Assembly: GCA_964393335.1 (NCBI GenBank)
Contig: CAYMTN010000078.1
Location: 1-21,189, forward strand
DNA from: CAYMTN01 sp964393335
GTDB lineage: Bacteria > Chloroflexota > Anaerolineae > Aggregatilineales > Aggregatilineaceae
Length of the DNA stretch: 21,189 nt
Direction of reading: 5' to 3'
Part shown: one piece after another, positions 1 to 7,189 of the stretch
Position numbering within the stretch: the stretch's first letter is position 1
How the letters are laid out: every line of letters starts with the position of its first letter
Made by a program: the position numbers and the translations under genes
The notes under the pieces: model-generated
The model's database searches: none
What the model saw: only the letters and a program-made list of their open reading frames with translations
Told to the model about the DNA's origin: nothing

Positions 1-3000
1 CCAGGTTACGCAGCGTGTCGATCCGCTCGCGGACGAACATCGGCGCGGGCTGGTACGTCAGCGCGGCCTGGTAATTCTGCACCGCCAGCGGGAAACGCCC
101 GGCCTCGCGGTGAACCGTCGCCAGTTCGCGCAGCACCTCGCCTAACTCCTGCGGGTTGCCCCACTGTTCGGTGGCGTCGCGCACCTGCTCGTAGAGCGTC
201 ACGGCGCTCTGGTCGCCCTGCTGCGCCGTCACACGGGCCAGCAAGTGCAAAATATCGCGCGCCTGGCGCGGCGCGTCCGCCCGTTCGAGCACGTTCAGCG
301 CGCGGCGGTACGCCTGCGACGCCTCGGCAAGCTGGCCCTGCGCCTCGTGCGTCTGCCCCAACGAGCGCAGCACGTCCGCCGTGTGGGTCGGGCTGACGCC
401 TTCCACGTCGCGCAGCACGACCAGCGCCTCTTCGTAAACGCCAATCGCCTCGGCGTAGCGGTTGAGGCCGCCCAGCGTATGCGCCAGCGCCGTCAGCAGC
501 CGGGCCGACACGTCCGGGTGATCGGCGCGGTTGACGAGCGGCAGCGCGGCCCGCAGGCTTACGACGGCGTCCGGCGGCTGGCCGGTTTCAAGCTGGATCG
601 CCGCGATGTCCTCGTACAACAGTCCCTTGAGGTGATCGTCCGGCTCGGCCTCGCACGCGCTCCGCAAATGGTCCAGCGCGGCGGCGCTGTCGCCGGCCCG
701 GTGATACGCGCGCCCGGTCAGCGCGTGGGCCAGCGCGTAGGTCGCCTGCTGGCCGGGATGGTCACGCACGGCAGCGGCGAGCAGCGGTTCCAGGGTGACG
801 ATTGCTTCTTCGAGGCGATCAAGCTGGAGGTACGTTTCGCCCAGGTCGCGCACGGCGGCCCAGGTTACCGGGCTGTCCGGGGCGCAGCCGGTGGCGGCGG
901 ATAGACTCTGTTCGGCCAGCGGAAAGGCCAGCGCGGGTCGCTGGTCGGCCAGCAGGGAGCGCACCGCCAGCCCCAGGGCCAGCACGCGCAGCGCCGGGTG
1001 CGGCCCGGTGAGCGCGTCATCCACCCGCGACGCCAGCAGGCGCGTCCATTCCGCCAGCGACTGCCCGGCCCGGATCGGGCGCTGCATGGCCTGCTGCGTG
1101 CGCGCGCGCAGCGTCTGCGTATAACCGTACAAGGCCAGGTCAATCTCCGGCTGGCGGATCAGCAGATCGATCACTTCTTGCGAGACATCCAGCGCGGCGG
1201 GCAGGCGCTCAATCTCGACCAGGGCGCGGTGCAGTGCCAACTGCGTGATCAGGAACCCGGCGCGGTCGGACGACGATTTTTTGTGCGTCAGCGCCAGCCG
1301 GTAATTCGCCACCGCGCGATCCAGACTGCCGGTCATACGATACGCGTCCGCCAGGTGATGCAGCGCGATCCCGATGCGGGCGTCGTCGCGGTCGGGGCTG
1401 GCCTGCGCGCGGTCTACCTCGCCCTGAAACGCTTCGAGCGCGCCCGCGTAATCTTCCAGACGCCACAGGGCGCGCCCCAGCGTGCGGTACGCGTCGGCGA
1501 TGTCGTCCGGCGCGGTGATTCGTTTGAACTGCGCCAGCGTCTCGCGGGCCAGCGCGGCAGCGTCGCCGGGATCGCCTGCCGCCAGGCGTACCGCCGCCAG
1601 CAGACCCAACGTGCGCCCCACCCGCAGCGCGTCCGGCGTTTCGCCGTCGCGGTAGATGGCGAGCGCCGCTTCGAGTTGTTCGCGGGCCTGGTCGAACTGC
1701 CCGTCACTCGCCAGTGCGGCCCCCAGGCCGCGCAGCACCTTGGCGCGCGACCGCGCGGCGGCGCGGGTGATCTCGTCCGGTTTTTTGGCGGATTCGCCCG
1801 CCGGTTCCGCGCAGCGTTCGAGCGCGAGATGATAGCCCCGGATCGCCTCTTCGACGCGGCCCTGCAAGTGAAACACCTGCGCGCGCAGGTGCGCCGAATC
1901 GACGTCGTCTTGTTCGGCAATGGCCGACAGCGCCTCGGCGTACTGCCCGGCCAGCAGGAAAATCTCGGCACGTTCGTAGGGCGCGTCGTCGCCGGACTGC
2001 GCCATTTCCTCGACGGCTGCCGTGTAATGACCCTGCGCCCGCAGCACCGCCGCCCGCTCAAAATGCGACTCCGGCGATTCGTCCAGCACGTCTAACGCGT
2101 CGGTCAGTCGGCCCATGTGCCGGTAGACGTGCGCCATCCCGCGCCGCACCACGCTGAGCGACGAGTCCGCGCCCAGTGCATATACCAGCTCGGCGGCCTT
2201 GATCAATTTTTCCGCCGCTTCTTCCGTGCGGCCTGCCACGTCCAGCAGGCGCGCCAGCGCGACCAGCGTCTCCGCGATGGCATGCGGGCTGTCGTGCGTC
2301 TCGCGGATCTCCAGCGCCTGGTTGAGCGCTTCTTCGGCGGCGTAAATCGCGCCCTGATCGGTCAGTTCCAGGCCGACATGCGTCAGGCGCGCGGCCTCGG
2401 CGCGCGGCCCACCCGGTTGGACGTGGCCGGGATCGGCGCCGGGCAGGACACCCGGCACGTACTCGACCAGGTACGCGTGCAGCGCTTCGCTGAGCGGCTC
2501 GCTGACGTGGATCGGGCCGTGTTCGAGCGCGAGGTGATAGGCGTGCAGCAGCGCCGGTTGCGCGCGGTAGAACGCCAGCGGATCGCCGGCGTGCGCCCGC
2601 ACGTACCGCAGCGCCCAGGCGCGCATCTCTTTGCTGCTTTTGCTCTGCGCGGGGTGTTCGTCGTCGGCGGCTGTGGCACGCGCGTACGCGACCGGGTGCA
2701 TCGTATACGAATCGGGATCGCGGTGATCGCGGCGGATAAACCCGTATTCGGCCAGCACGATCAGGCCGCGCCGCGTCGCCAGCGGGCTGCCCAACCGCGC
2801 CACTTCGTGCAATCCCTCGAACGGCGCGCCCCCCGGCGGGAAGACGCCAAACGCCTCAAACAGCCGCCGGTAATCACGCGGCAGCGCCGCCACCGATACG
2901 TCGAGCGCGCGGTTCAGGCTGGCCAGATACGGCGGCGTGTCGCCGGGCGTGTCGCCGGACCCGGCCTGATCGTCGCCCGGCGCTGTTTCGTCCGGCGAAA

Positions 3001-3958
3001 CGCCGTCCTCGTCGCGCGCCCCACCTGCCGGGACGGGCGCAGGCCCTTCGAGCGCGAGCGTCGTCTCCAGCTCGTCCAGCGTCAAACCGTCGCGCCGGAC
3101 CAGCACCCCGGCCAGCATCAGCGCGTAGGGATGGTGGCCGAGCGCGGTCACGATGCGCAGCAGGGGCGGGCGGATGCGCCGGATGTCGTCCAGGCCCGCA
3201 AAATGCGCCAGCCCATCGACGGCAGCGGTATCGTCCAGCGCGTGCAGCGTGACCACGCCTTCCGGGTCGTCGGGCAGCGGCTCGTCTGGATCGGGCATGA
3301 CCGGCTCGGTCTCGACGGCGATCAGCAGGTTTTCGGTCAGCACGGGCAGCACGTCCAGCATCGGATCGTCCGCCGCGACGTTGTCCACGATCAGCAGGGT
3401 GTGGTCGTCAAGCTGCGAAGCCAGCCGCGCCCGACGCCGCGCCGGGTCCGGCTCGGCCAGGATATGCGGCAGGTCGAGCGCCAGCGCCAGCGTCTGGTCG
3501 ATGCGATCCGGCTGGTCGATCCACCAGATGCGGCGGAATCGCTGGCGGGTGCGTTCGTGCCCGGCGACGGCGGCCAGCAGCGCTGTTTTGCCGACGCCCG
3601 CCTCTCCGGCCACGCGCACCGTATGCCCGGACAACAGCGGGCGCAGCACGCGTGCCAGCTCGTTCGCGCGCCCGTCGAAAATCGCGGGACGCGGCGGCGG
3701 TTTGAGGCGCTCGCGGGCCAGCTCGATCACGTCCGACGCCGGGCGAGGATACCAGCGCGGCGGCAGCGCGGGCAGCGGCGGTTCGCGGCGCGGCTCTGGC
3801 CTGCTCAGGCGGAAAGGAGCCGCGTCAAGCTGCGCCGGGTCCTGCTCGATTGGGAACGCGAGCAGCGTTTCCGTCAGCGACAGGAATTCCTCGGCGCGGA
3901 ACCCGTCCAGCACTGGCGTGAACTCAGGCAGTGAAAAATCGCGTGTATCGTCTGTCAT
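1..3958 (-). CDS. STAND (NB-ARC/AP-ATPase-like) NTPase with long TPR array, 3' end beyond window
   Basis: An uninterrupted frame runs from the ATG at 3958 to the left edge (about 1319 codons, no stop), so the C-terminus is missing. Residues 118-125 form a Walker A loop (GEAGVGKT, Lys124). A Walker B-like strand, TLLIVDN, has its Asp at 192. A GHHPYAL segment resembles the GLPLAL motif of NB-ARC proteins, and a winged-helix-like stretch ends in MHPV (Met420-His421), the place of the MHD motif. From about residue 500 onward the chain is helical TPR-like repeats rich in A-L-x-x-A and Y/A-E-A patterns. Family knowledge: such proteins are ATP-dependent signalling switches in which the TPRs sense a ligand or partner. 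No effector domain is recognisable in the first 100 residues. A MalT-like C-terminal DNA-binding domain cannot be excluded because the end is off the window. The family call is firm; the biological role is unknown. Confidence 0.9.
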   Translation of the reverse strand, partial: MTDDTRDFSLPEFTPVLDGFRAEEFLSLTETLLAFPIEQDPAQLDAAPFRLSRPEPRREPPLPALPPRWYPRPASDVIELARERLKPPPRPAIFDGRANELARVLRPLLSGHTVRVAGEAGVGKTALLAAVAGHERTRQRFRRIWWIDQPDRIDQTLALALDLPHILAEPDPARRRARLASQLDDHTLLIVDNVAADDPMLDVLPVLTENLLIAVETEPVMPDPDEPLPDDPEGVVTLHALDDTAAVDGLAHFAGLDDIRRIRPPLLRIVTALGHHPYALMLAGVLVRRDGLTLDELETTLALEGPAPVPAGGARDEDGVSPDETAPGDDQAGSGDTPGDTPPYLASLNRALDVSVAALPRDYRRLFEAFGVFPPGGAPFEGLHEVARLGSPLATRRGLIVLAEYGFIRRDHRDPDSYTMHPVAYARATAADDEHPAQSKSSKEMRAWALRYVRAHAGDPLAFYRAQPALLHAYHLALEHGPIHVSEPLSEALHAYLVEYVPGVLPGADPGHVQPGGPRAEAARLTHVGLELTDQGAIYAAEEALNQALEIRETHDSPHAIAETLVALARLLDVAGRTEEAAEKLIKAAELVYALGADSSLSVVRRGMAHVYRHMGRLTDALDVLDESPESHFERAAVLRAQGHYTAAVEEMAQSGDDAPYERAEIFLLAGQYAEALSAIAEQDDVDSAHLRAQVFHLQGRVEEAIRGYHLALERCAEPAGESAKKPDEITRAAARSRAKVLRGLGAALASDGQFDQAREQLEAALAIYRDGETPDALRVGRTLGLLAAVRLAAGDPGDAAALARETLAQFKRITAPDDIADAYRTLGRALWRLEDYAGALEAFQGEVDRAQASPDRDDARIGIALHHLADAYRMTGSLDRAVANYRLALTHKKSSSDRAGFLITQLALHRALVEIERLPAALDVSQEVIDLLIRQPEIDLALYGYTQTLRARTQQAMQRPIRAGQSLAEWTRLLASRVDDALTGPHPALRVLALGLAVRSLLADQRPALAFPLAEQSLSAATGCAPDSPVTWAAVRDLGETYLQLDRLEEAIVTLEPLLAAAVRDHPGQQATYALAHALTGRAYHRAGDSAAALDHLRSACEAEPDDHLKGLLYEDIAAIQLETGQPPDAVVSLRAALPLVNRADHPDVSARLLTALAHTLGGLNRYAEAIGVYEEALVVLRDVEGVSPTHTADVLRSLGQTHEAQGQLAEASQAYRRALNVLERADAPRQARDILHLLARVTAQQGDQSAVTLYEQVRDATEQWGNPQELGEVLRELATVHREAGRFPLAVQNYQAALTYQPAPMFVRERIDTLRNL

Positions 3959-3966
3959 ATCTCGGA

Positions 3967-3995
3967 ATTGTAGTTTGACGGGTGGGGTTCCGCAA
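3967..3995 (-). promoter_or_regulatory. Sigma70-like promoter of the STAND ATPase, probably giving a leaderless mRNA
   Basis: On the minus strand a -10 hexamer TACAAT (3972-3967) lies 17 bases downstream of a weak -35 TTGCGG (3995-3990). Only 8 bases separate the -10 from the ATG at 3958, so transcription would begin at or next to the start codon. No Shine-Dalgarno sequence precedes the ATG, which agrees with leaderless translation. This is read from sequence only; no start site has been mapped. Confidence 0.55.
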
Positions 3996-4035
3996 CTCCC
4001 GCGTTTCACGTTTAACGCAGGACAAACCTCACCTC

Positions 4036-4563
4036 TTACCGGATACGGGCCGGAATGTGCGTCGCGTCCTTGATGTGCTGGTAGATGCGGCGCTGCACTT
4101 GTTCGACGGCGCTGGCAATCGCGGCGTGGGATTCCAGCGCAGCCTGCGGCGCATCATGCGGCGCGTCACCGGGACCCCAGTTCTGATCGACCGCCACGCG
4201 CAGCTTGCCAACGGCTTCGATCAGGGCGGTGTCGCCGCTCACGACGGCAATCGCTTTCAACTCGACCAGGTACGCCTGGATCGTGCCCCGTGCGTCGCGG
4301 TGCCGCGCCGGGTCGTTGAGCGCGTCATACGACAGGCGGTGAATGCTGCTGGCTAACTCGATGGCGCGGTGAAGCTGTTGGAGCGTCTGATCGACCGCCG
4401 CCGCCAGCCGGTTGACGCGTTTTTCCAGCCGCCGCTCGACCACGGCCAGCGCCATGATCGCCCGCCGCTGATCGCGCACCTGCCGCGCCGACCAGACCAG
4501 CGCCGCCACGCTCACCAGCGCGACGACCATCGCCCCCAGGCTCACTACCAGTTCCAATTTCAC
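4036..4563 (-). CDS. Small single-pass membrane protein, function unknown
   Basis: The gene encodes 175 residues from a GTG start at 4563. An ATG farther upstream (4638) is in frame, but it would lie upstream of the recognisable promoter, and the GTG has AGGAG nine bases before it, so the GTG is preferred. The N-terminus (KLELVVSLGAMVV...) is one hydrophobic helix of about 20 residues directly after the start. It is followed by a basic stretch and a long amphipathic, probably coiled-coil region (ERRLEKRVNRLAAAVDQ). The remainder looks soluble and helical, and probably cytoplasmic by the positive-inside rule. I recognise no family. It lies 77 bases upstream of the STAND ATPase in the same direction, but that gene seems to have its own promoter, so joint function is only a possibility. 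Confidence 0.75.
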   Translation of the reverse strand: MKLELVVSLGAMVVALVSVAALVWSARQVRDQRRAIMALAVVERRLEKRVNRLAAAVDQTLQQLHRAIELASSIHRLSYDALNDPARHRDARGTIQAYLVELKAIAVVSGDTALIEAVGKLRVAVDQNWGPGDAPHDAPQAALESHAAIASAVEQVQRRIYQHIKDATHIPARIR

Positions 4564-4572
4564 GCGATCCCG

Positions 4573-4577
4573 CTCCT
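4573..4577 (-). promoter_or_regulatory. Ribosome binding site deciding the GTG start at 4563
   Basis: The sequence AGGAG lies nine bases upstream of GTG 4563. The alternative in-frame ATG at 4638 has no such site, so the shorter protein is favoured. Confidence 0.65.
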
Positions 4578-4597
4578 GCTGCGCCTGACCCGTCCTA

Positions 4598-4625
4598 ATG
4601 ATAACGTCCCTGGGGCTGGATTCAA
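4598..4625 (-). promoter_or_regulatory. Promoter of the 4036-4563 membrane protein gene
   Basis: On the minus strand, -35 TTGAAT (4625-4620) and -10 TATCAT (4603-4598) are separated by 16 bases. This predicts a start near 4591 and a leader of about 28 bases that contains the AGGAG site. It is divergent from the xth promoter. Confidence 0.5.
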
Positions 4626-4633
4626 AGCGGCGA

Positions 4634-4662
4634 TACACACAAACCGCCCGCCGTGTTATAGT
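4634..4662 (+). promoter_or_regulatory. Promoter of xth
   Basis: A -10 hexamer TATAGT (4657-4662) lies 17 bases downstream of a -35-like TACACA (4634-4639, four of six consensus bases). The predicted start is near 4669, giving a leader of roughly 37 bases that includes the AGGGGG ribosome binding site before the ATG at 4706. Confidence 0.5.
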
Positions 4663-4705
4663 CTACACGACACCAGCGCTCACCAGACATCGAACAGGGG
4701 GCAAC

Positions 4706-5479
4706 ATGCCAATAACCTTGTATTCGTGGAACGTCAACGGGATTCGGGCCGCGCAGAAAAAGGGCCTGCTCGACTGGATTGAGGCCGCGCAGCCGGACGT
4801 ATTGTGCCTGCAAGAGACTAAGGCCGACCCGGATCAGCTCGACGCGGAGCTGCTCCAACCGGACGGCTACCAGAGCTATTGGGCGGTATCGACCGTGAAA
4901 AAAGGCTACAGCGGCGTGGTGCTCTACACCAAAAAGGAGCCGCAGAACGTCCAGATCGGGCTGGGCATCGCGGAGTACGACGACGAAGGGCGCACCATCA
5001 TCGCGGATTACGGCGAGTATGTGCTGCTCGGTGCATACTTCCCGAACGGCAGCCGCGATCACAGCCGCGTCCCGTTCAAAATGGCCTACAAAGCCGCCTT
5101 CCTGGACACCTGCGAGCGGCTGCGCGCCGAAGGCCGGTCCGTGATCTTTTGCGGCGACGTGAACACCGCCCACCAACCGATCGACCTCGCGCGCCCCAAA
5201 CAAAACGAGAATACGACCGGTTTTTTGCCGGAAGAACGCGCCTGGATCGATCAGGTCGTCGAACTGGGCTACCTCGACATCTTCCGCGAGTTGAATCCCG
5301 GCGTGCCAGAGCTGTACACGTACTGGCCCTATTGGGGTAACGCCCGCCCGCGTAACATCGGCTGGCGCATCGACTATTTTTTCATCACGCCGGACCTGCG
5401 CGAGCGCGTCGAGACGGCAGACATCCACATGGACGTGATGGGGTCCGATCACTGCCCGGTCAGCCTGACGCTGGCGTGA
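4706..5479 (+). CDS. xth: Exodeoxyribonuclease III (AP endonuclease family 1)
   Basis: A 257-residue protein, the normal length for ExoIII. It acts in base-excision repair, cutting DNA 5' to abasic sites and removing 3'-blocking groups with Mg2+. The family signature residues are in order: N9/N11 in WNVNG, Glu37 in LQETK (metal ligand), Tyr111 in GAYFPNG, Asp151 and Asn153 in GDVN, the WRIDYF segment (220-225), and the terminal Asp248-His249 pair in GSDHCP. The ATG at 4706 is chosen because it starts directly before the first beta strand (MPITLYSWN) and has AGGGGG five bases upstream. An in-frame ATG at 4598 would add 36 unrelated residues and span the promoter. The gene appears monocistronic, with its own promoter and a hairpin element after its stop. 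Confidence 0.95.
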   Translation: MPITLYSWNVNGIRAAQKKGLLDWIEAAQPDVLCLQETKADPDQLDAELLQPDGYQSYWAVSTVKKGYSGVVLYTKKEPQNVQIGLGIAEYDDEGRTIIADYGEYVLLGAYFPNGSRDHSRVPFKMAYKAAFLDTCERLRAEGRSVIFCGDVNTAHQPIDLARPKQNENTTGFLPEERAWIDQVVELGYLDIFRELNPGVPELYTYWPYWGNARPRNIGWRIDYFFITPDLRERVETADIHMDVMGSDHCPVSLTLA

Positions 5480-5484
5480 GTCTT

Positions 5485-5529
5485 CGGGGCTCTGCCCCGT
5501 ACCCCGCAAGCCTTTTGCAAAAAGGCTTG
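5485..5529 (+). terminator. Two consecutive hairpins after xth (terminator and/or dispersed palindromic element)
   Basis: Directly after the xth stop lie two perfect inverted repeats. The first has a 6-bp stem, CGGGGC (5485-5490) and GCCCCG (5494-5499), with loop TCT. The second has a 10-bp stem, CAAGCCTTTT (5507-5516) and AAAAGGCTTG (5520-5529), with loop GCA. There is no clean T-run after the second stem, so this is not a textbook intrinsic terminator. The GGGGCTCTGCCCC plus AAGCC...GGCTT arrangement resembles palindromic intergenic elements found after genes in several phyla. That last point is recalled, not checked. Confidence 0.6.
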
Positions 5530-5630
5530 ATCGAAAACCGCCGGATGCCGGGCGCGGGGAGCAGCCCTCACACGTTGATGCCATCACCCCCCGCCTGTGC
5601 ATTTTCCCCTACCACTTCCGCGCCGAATTT

Positions 5631-5639
5631 TGGTACACT
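5631..5639 (+). promoter_or_regulatory. Extended -10 promoter of azlCD
   Basis: TGG-TACACT (5631-5639) fits an extended -10 element (TGn-TATAAT), and no convincing -35 is visible at the expected distance. Transcription would begin near 5646-5648. That is at the ATG at 5648, or about 30 bases before the ATG at 5678. Confidence 0.4.
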
Positions 5640-5677
5640 GTGCGGATATGGTCCCGTCCAACAGGAAAAACAAACCG

Positions 5678-6418
5678 ATGCAATCCAGACGCGCTGAATT
5701 TTGGGGTGGCGTGCGTGCTCAACTGCCAATCCTGCTTGGGGTGGCCCCGTTCGGCATGATCTACGGCATTTATGCCGCCGACGCCGGGCTGCCGGTCGAG
5801 ATCGCGCTCGGCATGTCGCTGGTCGTCTTCGCCGGATCGTCGCAGTTCATCGCGGCGCAGTTGTTCGCCGGAGGCACGCCGGGCCTGATCATCGTGCTGA
5901 CGACGTGGATCGTCAACCTGCGGCACATGCTCTACAGCGCGTCGGTTGCGCCATACGTCCGGCACCTGGCGCGTCCCTGGAAATGGCTGCTGGCCTTTCT
6001 GCTGACCGACGAAGCCTACGCCGTGACGATCACGCACTACGAACGACACCCGCAGCCCCTGGCGCACGAAACCCACCGCCACTGGTATTTTTTCGGCGCG
6101 GGCATCACGCTGTGGGTGACGTGGCAGATCAGCACAGCGATCGGCGTGCTGTTGGGCGCTCAAGTCCCCGATAGCTGGTCGCTGGATTTCACGCTGGCGC
6201 TGACGTTCATCGCGCTGGTGATCCCGGTGCTCAAGGACCGGCCCGCCGTGCTGGCAGCGATCGCGGCAGGTCTCGCGGCCATGATCGGAAACGGCCTGCC
6301 GTACAATCTGGGGCTGATCGTGGCCGTGCTGATCGGGATCGCGGTCGGGGTGCTGGCCGAACGGCGCGGCCCCGCGCCCAGCCTGGGCGACGTAGCCAAC
6401 GCCCCCTCGCAGCGATAG
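5678..6418 (+). CDS. azlC: AzlC family branched-chain amino acid exporter, large subunit
   Basis: A 246-residue polytopic inner-membrane protein of the AzlC/LIV-E family. Together with the small AzlD subunit it exports branched-chain amino acids and analogues such as 4-azaleucine. Family motifs are present: GVAPFGMIYG (21-30), FAGSSQF (51-57), NLRHMLYS (80-87) and LTDEAYA (109-115), followed by several hydrophobic helices up to a charged C-terminal tail. The ATG at 5678 has AGGA eleven bases upstream and begins close to the conserved region. An in-frame ATG at 5648 lies eight bases after the putative -10 and could be a leaderless start adding ten residues. azlD follows after 11 bases, so the two are an operon. 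Confidence 0.9.
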   Translation: MQSRRAEFWGGVRAQLPILLGVAPFGMIYGIYAADAGLPVEIALGMSLVVFAGSSQFIAAQLFAGGTPGLIIVLTTWIVNLRHMLYSASVAPYVRHLARPWKWLLAFLLTDEAYAVTITHYERHPQPLAHETHRHWYFFGAGITLWVTWQISTAIGVLLGAQVPDSWSLDFTLALTFIALVIPVLKDRPAVLAAIAAGLAAMIGNGLPYNLGLIVAVLIGIAVGVLAERRGPAPSLGDVANAPSQR

Positions 6419-6429
6419 GAGCGCGAATC

Positions 6430-6741
6430 ATGACGTTGTGGCTGGTGATTTTGGGCATGGTCATCGTGACGTACAGCGTGCGGCTGTCGGTGATCGTGCT
6501 GCTCGGCGAAACGACGCTGCCGCCCGGCATCCACCGCGCGCTGCGTTACGTGCCGCCTGCGGCCCTCTCCGCCATCGTCTTCCCCGCGTTGTTCATGCCG
6601 GATGGCGCGCTCGACCTGTCAGCAGGCAATACGCGCCTGCTGGCGGGGCTGGTCGCGGCGCTGATCGCGTGGCGCAGCAAAAGCGCCCTGCTGGCGATTG
6701 CCGCCGGGATGGTCGTGCTGTGGGTGTTGAACGGCCTCTGA
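6430..6741 (+). CDS. azlD: AzlD family branched-chain amino acid transporter, small subunit
   Basis: A 103-residue, very hydrophobic protein with about four predicted membrane helices. It has the typical AzlD length and the segment RALRYVPPAALSAIVFPAL, which is characteristic of the family. AzlD is the obligate partner of AzlC in the exporter. The gene begins 11 bases after the azlC stop. Its ribosome binding site (AGGAG) overlaps that TAG stop, which indicates translational coupling. Confidence 0.9.
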   Translation: MTLWLVILGMVIVTYSVRLSVIVLLGETTLPPGIHRALRYVPPAALSAIVFPALFMPDGALDLSAGNTRLLAGLVAALIAWRSKSALLAIAAGMVVLWVLNGL

Positions 6742-6773
6742 TAAACGGTGATTGGTGGTTGGCAAAACCCCGC

Positions 6774-6797
6774 AGGGGCGCTGCAAGCGCCGCCCCT
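6774..6797. repeat. GC-rich palindrome, possible azlCD terminator hairpin or repeat-family member
   Basis: The outer arms AGGGGCG and CGCCCCT enclose a core in which GCGCT and AGCGC can pair around a GCA loop. No T-run follows. The end CGCCCCTACG recurs at 7041-7050, suggesting a repeat family and not only a terminator. Confidence 0.5.
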
Positions 6798-6881
6798 ACG
6801 AGAAAATCATACCCACTCTGATTGGGTTCTCTATTACTGATACTCACATTGAAAACTGAACTTTTGAGCACCGACACCAAG

Positions 6882-6955
6882 CCTCACCCCTTAACCCCCG
6901 GCCCCTTTTCCCCTCTTCATTCTGATGGAGCCGCCATTCGGCCAGGGGTGGGGCC
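6882..6955. repeat. C-rich/G-rich intergenic element able to fold into a long hairpin
   Basis: GGCCCC (6900-6905) and CCCCT (6910-6914) are complementary to GGGGCC (6950-6955) and AGGGG (6944-6948). They form an 11-bp interrupted stem around a loop of about 29 bases, preceded by the C-rich run CCTCACCCC...AACCCCC. Similar C-rich repeats are common between genes in Chloroflexota and cyanobacteria (recalled knowledge). The open frame across it is not a gene. Confidence 0.5.
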
Positions 6956-7144
6956 AACCGGCGAGCCTCTGTCACACGATCAGTTTGGCAAGATACGTCA
7001 GGCTCAGTAGGTATCCATTAGGAATTCGTTTTGGCAGGGACGCCCCTACGGTCTGGCTGATCGCTGAATGTTGATCGCTATTTTCCGAGGGGCACCATTG
7101 CCTACCCGTCAGGCAGGCGTCCGGCAGCGGTTCCCCTCAGCGCG

Positions 7145-7150
7145 TATACT
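7145..7150 (+). promoter_or_regulatory. Putative -10 of the secreted PD40 protein gene
   Basis: TATACT (7145-7150) is a five-of-six match to TATAAT and lies 39 bases before the GTG start. No clear -35 is visible at 16-18 bases upstream, so support is limited. Confidence 0.35.
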
Positions 7151-7175
7151 GGTTTCAAACGGCTTGCAGTGTAAC

Positions 7176-7181
7176 AGGAGG
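7176..7181 (+). promoter_or_regulatory. Ribosome binding site deciding the GTG start at 7190
   Basis: AGGAGG lies eight bases before GTG 7190. The nearer ATG at 7182 leads to a stop after three codons, so the GTG is the start. Confidence 0.75.
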
Positions 7182-7189
7182 ATGCCGAC

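Larger units (their letters stand above)
6742..7189. other. 448-base gene-free region with degenerate intergenic repeats
   Basis: No credible gene lies between azlD and the secreted protein gene; the short open frames here have low-complexity, Pro-rich translations. The stretch holds a GC-rich palindrome (6774-6797), the decamer CGCCCCTACG twice (6791-6800 and 7041-7050), a C-rich/G-rich paired element (6882-6955), and the motif GCTGATCGCTGA (7056-7067). The next gene's -10 lies near its right end. Confidence 0.7.

Noticed and set aside
998..2095. 365-codon open frame on the plus strand
   Set aside because: This is antisense to the TPR region of the STAND ATPase, with low-complexity Arg/Gln-rich content and no motif.
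2117..3934. 605-codon open frame on the plus strand
   Set aside because: It is antisense to the STAND ATPase, whose minus-strand frame shows Walker and TPR motifs. Its translation is Arg/Gln/Val-rich with no recognisable domain, as expected from GC-rich codon mirroring.
4622..5602. 326-codon open frame on the minus strand
   Set aside because: It is antisense to xth, whose catalytic motifs are complete on the plus strand. It would also cover the xth promoter and downstream hairpins.
5476..5697. 73-codon frame between xth and azlC
   Set aside because: It overlaps the xth stop, the hairpin element and the azlC promoter. It has no ribosome binding site or family resemblance.
6822..7010. 62-codon frame in the intergenic region after azlD
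   Set aside because: It reads through the C-rich repeat, giving a Pro/Leu-rich product with no ribosome binding site. Repeat sequence explains it better.
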